A stretch of DNA of 16,174 nt from the NCBI GenBank assembly GCA_020630045.1, contig JAHDCE010000021.1:1-16174 (forward strand). The letters run 5' to 3'. The notes beneath the pieces are model-generated. The model did no database searches. It was given only the letters and a program-made list of their open reading frames with translations, and was not told the origin of the DNA. Shown here piece after piece: positions 15,425 to 16,174 of this stretch. Positions within the stretch are counted from its first letter, which is position 1, and every line of letters begins with the position of its first letter. The position numbers and the translations under genes were made by a program. This stretch comes from Saprospiraceae bacterium (GTDB lineage: Bacteria; Bacteroidota; Bacteroidia; Chitinophagales; Saprospiraceae).

Positions 15425-15448
15425 ATAAAACCACTACAACTAGTAGTA
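15425..15448 (+). promoter_or_regulatory. 24-bp shared element, site 2 (predicted operator)
   Basis: ATAAAACCACTAC-AAC-TAGTAGTA is the second copy of the element at 12640-12663, in the same orientation. It ends 20 bp before the rightward -7 box TATATTTG (21 bp at site 1), replacing the -33 element, and it again lies between divergent genes. Confidence 0.6.
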
Positions 15449-15468
15449 GCCGGTAATTTATCATACGA

Positions 15469-15476
15469 TATATTTG
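15469..15476 (+). promoter_or_regulatory. -7 promoter box of the small MORN-like lipoprotein gene
   Basis: TATATTTG is an exact TAnnTTTG match, 23 bases before the ATG at 15500. The -33 position is covered by the 24-bp element. Confidence 0.6.
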
Positions 15477-15499
15477 AACCATGATTAACACGAAAAGCC

Positions 15500-15781
15500 A
15501 TGAAAAAAATATTTTCGCTACTCATCGCCTTCACCTTATTCCAACAATGCAGTATCCCGCTCAACCCGATACTCACCGAAGAAGATGTCCTGATTGACGG
15601 TTGGTATTTTTTTGACGAATACCGATATATGGGTCGCCTTGTAGATGGATATGCGGAGGGCGAAGGCATCAAGGTATATCGACTCGAAACAGAAGACGGT
15701 GATGACGATGGCGTAAAGATAGAAGGTCATTTCAAACGGGGTTTGCTTCTATCAATATTAAAAAGTACAAGTCCGAGTTGA
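15500..15781 (+). CDS. Small lipoprotein, MORN-repeat-like, possibly truncated
   Basis: The protein has 93 residues. MKKIFSLLIAFTLFQQCSIP is a lipoprotein-type signal with an unusual lipobox (FQQC, Cys17), so lipidation is likely but not certain. The mature part has two spaced motifs reminiscent of MORN repeats: YMGRLVDGYAEGEGIKVYRL (~43-62) and VKIEGHFKRGLL (~72-83). After HFKRGLL a MORN protein would usually continue with further repeats. Here the frame ends with LSILKSTSPS just as the base composition falls sharply, which suggests the 3' end may have been replaced. It shares the divergent control region of the 7TMR-DISM kinase and may be a target or accessory of that system (inference). 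Confidence 0.6.
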   Translation: MKKIFSLLIAFTLFQQCSIPLNPILTEEDVLIDGWYFFDEYRYMGRLVDGYAEGEGIKVYRLETEDGDDDGVKIEGHFKRGLLLSILKSTSPS

Positions 15782-15819
15782 AAGCTTGCTGACTTTGAAC
15801 TTTAATGTCATGGATTCAG

Positions 15820-15841
15820 GTGGTGCAAATTTGCGAACCAC
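15820..15841. repeat. Nested palindrome at the promoter of the last gene (operator or terminator)
   Basis: A perfect 10-bp palindrome GCAAATTTGC (15825-15834) is enclosed by GTGGT (15820-15824) and ACCAC (15837-15841). It ends one base before the -7 box at 15843. It could be a repressor site, or a terminator hairpin for the upstream gene followed by TTAATTTT. Confidence 0.5.
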
Positions 15842-15842
15842 T

Positions 15843-15850
15843 TAATTTTG
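15843..15850 (+). promoter_or_regulatory. -7 promoter box of the partial methyltransferase-like gene
   Basis: TAATTTTG is an exact TAnnTTTG match, 18 bases before the ATG at 15869. No -33 TTG is at the usual distance. Confidence 0.5.
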
Positions 15851-15868
15851 AGTATAAAACATAATAAA

Positions 15869-16174
15869 ATGAAAAATGGAATACCTATCGAATTTATCGA
15901 AGCTTATACAAGATTTGAAAAATGGCACTTTGATAAAAAATCACAATTACAGAATCACAAAGGGAATAATTTTGACTATTTGAAAGACAATTTTGAAACT
16001 TGGGAAAAAGAATACAGGTTTGAAGCTAACTTGCTTGGAAGACAATTTAAATATTATGCTACTGAAAACAATTTACCCATCAAGGAATATGTTAAAGCGT
16101 CTATTTTATTTAGGGAATATTACAAAACGCCATATTACAAGCAAATAATTGACAAGCCAAGGGGATATGCTGGG
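15869..16174 (+). CDS. N-terminal part of a PhcB-like SAM methyltransferase (gene runs off window)
   Basis: The frame is open from ATG 15869 to the edge (102 codons), beginning MKNGIPIEFIEAYTRFEKWH. The visible part is a helical, charged N-terminal region ending in IIDKPRGYAG. KPRGYAGD is the phrase that in PhcB-like proteins (extracellular-factor 3-hydroxypalmitate methyl ester biosynthesis) immediately precedes the Rossmann methyltransferase core; that core would lie beyond the window. There is no signal peptide. The gene is about 28% G+C by my count of four 60-base lines, far below its neighbours, and uses AT-ending codons, which suggests separate ancestry. The family call rests on one short motif and the helical preface, so it is moderate. 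The gene itself is well supported by the promoter, the start and the uninterrupted frame. Confidence 0.55.
   Translation, partial: MKNGIPIEFIEAYTRFEKWHFDKKSQLQNHKGNNFDYLKDNFETWEKEYRFEANLLGRQFKYYATENNLPIKEYVKASILFREYYKTPYYKQIIDKPRGYAG

Noticed and set aside
15325..15672. Minus-strand open frame of 115 codons
   Set aside because: It lies antisense to the small lipoprotein gene, crosses the divergent promoters and the 24-bp element, and shows no recognisable motif.

Overview
The window looks like a chromosomal segment of a member of the Bacteroidota (Cytophagales/Flavobacteriales-like; I cannot name a genus). The grounds are promoters matching the Bacteroidota -7 box TAnnTTTG, a C-terminal type IX secretion (T9SS) sorting domain, a lipoprotein with an SDDDD tract after the lipid-bearing cysteine (the Bacteroidota surface-export signature), a 7TMR-DISM sensor kinase and a near absence of Shine-Dalgarno sequences. 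G+C is about 40-50% through most genes but falls to about 28% in the last ~300 bases.

Layout. (a) 1-3865, minus strand: a class I SAM methyltransferase (3' end outside the window) behind a 1039-residue fusion of a GT2 glycosyltransferase, a GT39-like (GT-C) membrane glycosyltransferase and a TPR tail. This looks like a lipid-phosphate-sugar glycosylation module. (b) 3979-5831, plus: a secreted beta-propeller-like protein followed by a CtlX-type citrulline/arginine amidinohydrolase, probably one transcript from a clear promoter at 3926. (c) 5832-6329, minus: a small lipoprotein of unknown role. (d) 6543-10024: a surface lipoprotein made of two RskA-C-like domains, divergent from an OmpR-type response regulator and sensor kinase operon. 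The 392-base gap between them carries a 23-bp inverted repeat (21/23 match), one copy facing each gene. (e) 10059-11744, minus: an AraC-type regulator followed by a T9SS-secreted protein. (f) 11846-15781: an outer-membrane MetA-like protein, a NarL/LuxR-type response regulator, a convergent 7TMR-DISM histidine kinase and a small lipoprotein. The two divergent gaps flanking the regulator/kinase pair share a 24-bp element, ATAAAACCACTAC-N3-TAGTAGTA, at the same distance (20-21 bp) from the rightward -7 box. (g) 15869-end, plus: the start of an AT-rich gene resembling the PhcB-like (EF/3-hydroxypalmitate methyl ester) methyltransferase family, probably of different ancestry.

The strongest new signals are regulatory. 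Two two-component systems each come with their own pair of matched sites, and each pair predicts a small local regulon: the RskA-like lipoprotein plus system 1, and the MetA-like outer-membrane protein plus small lipoprotein plus system 2. No tRNA, rRNA, CRISPR array or complete insertion sequence was seen.
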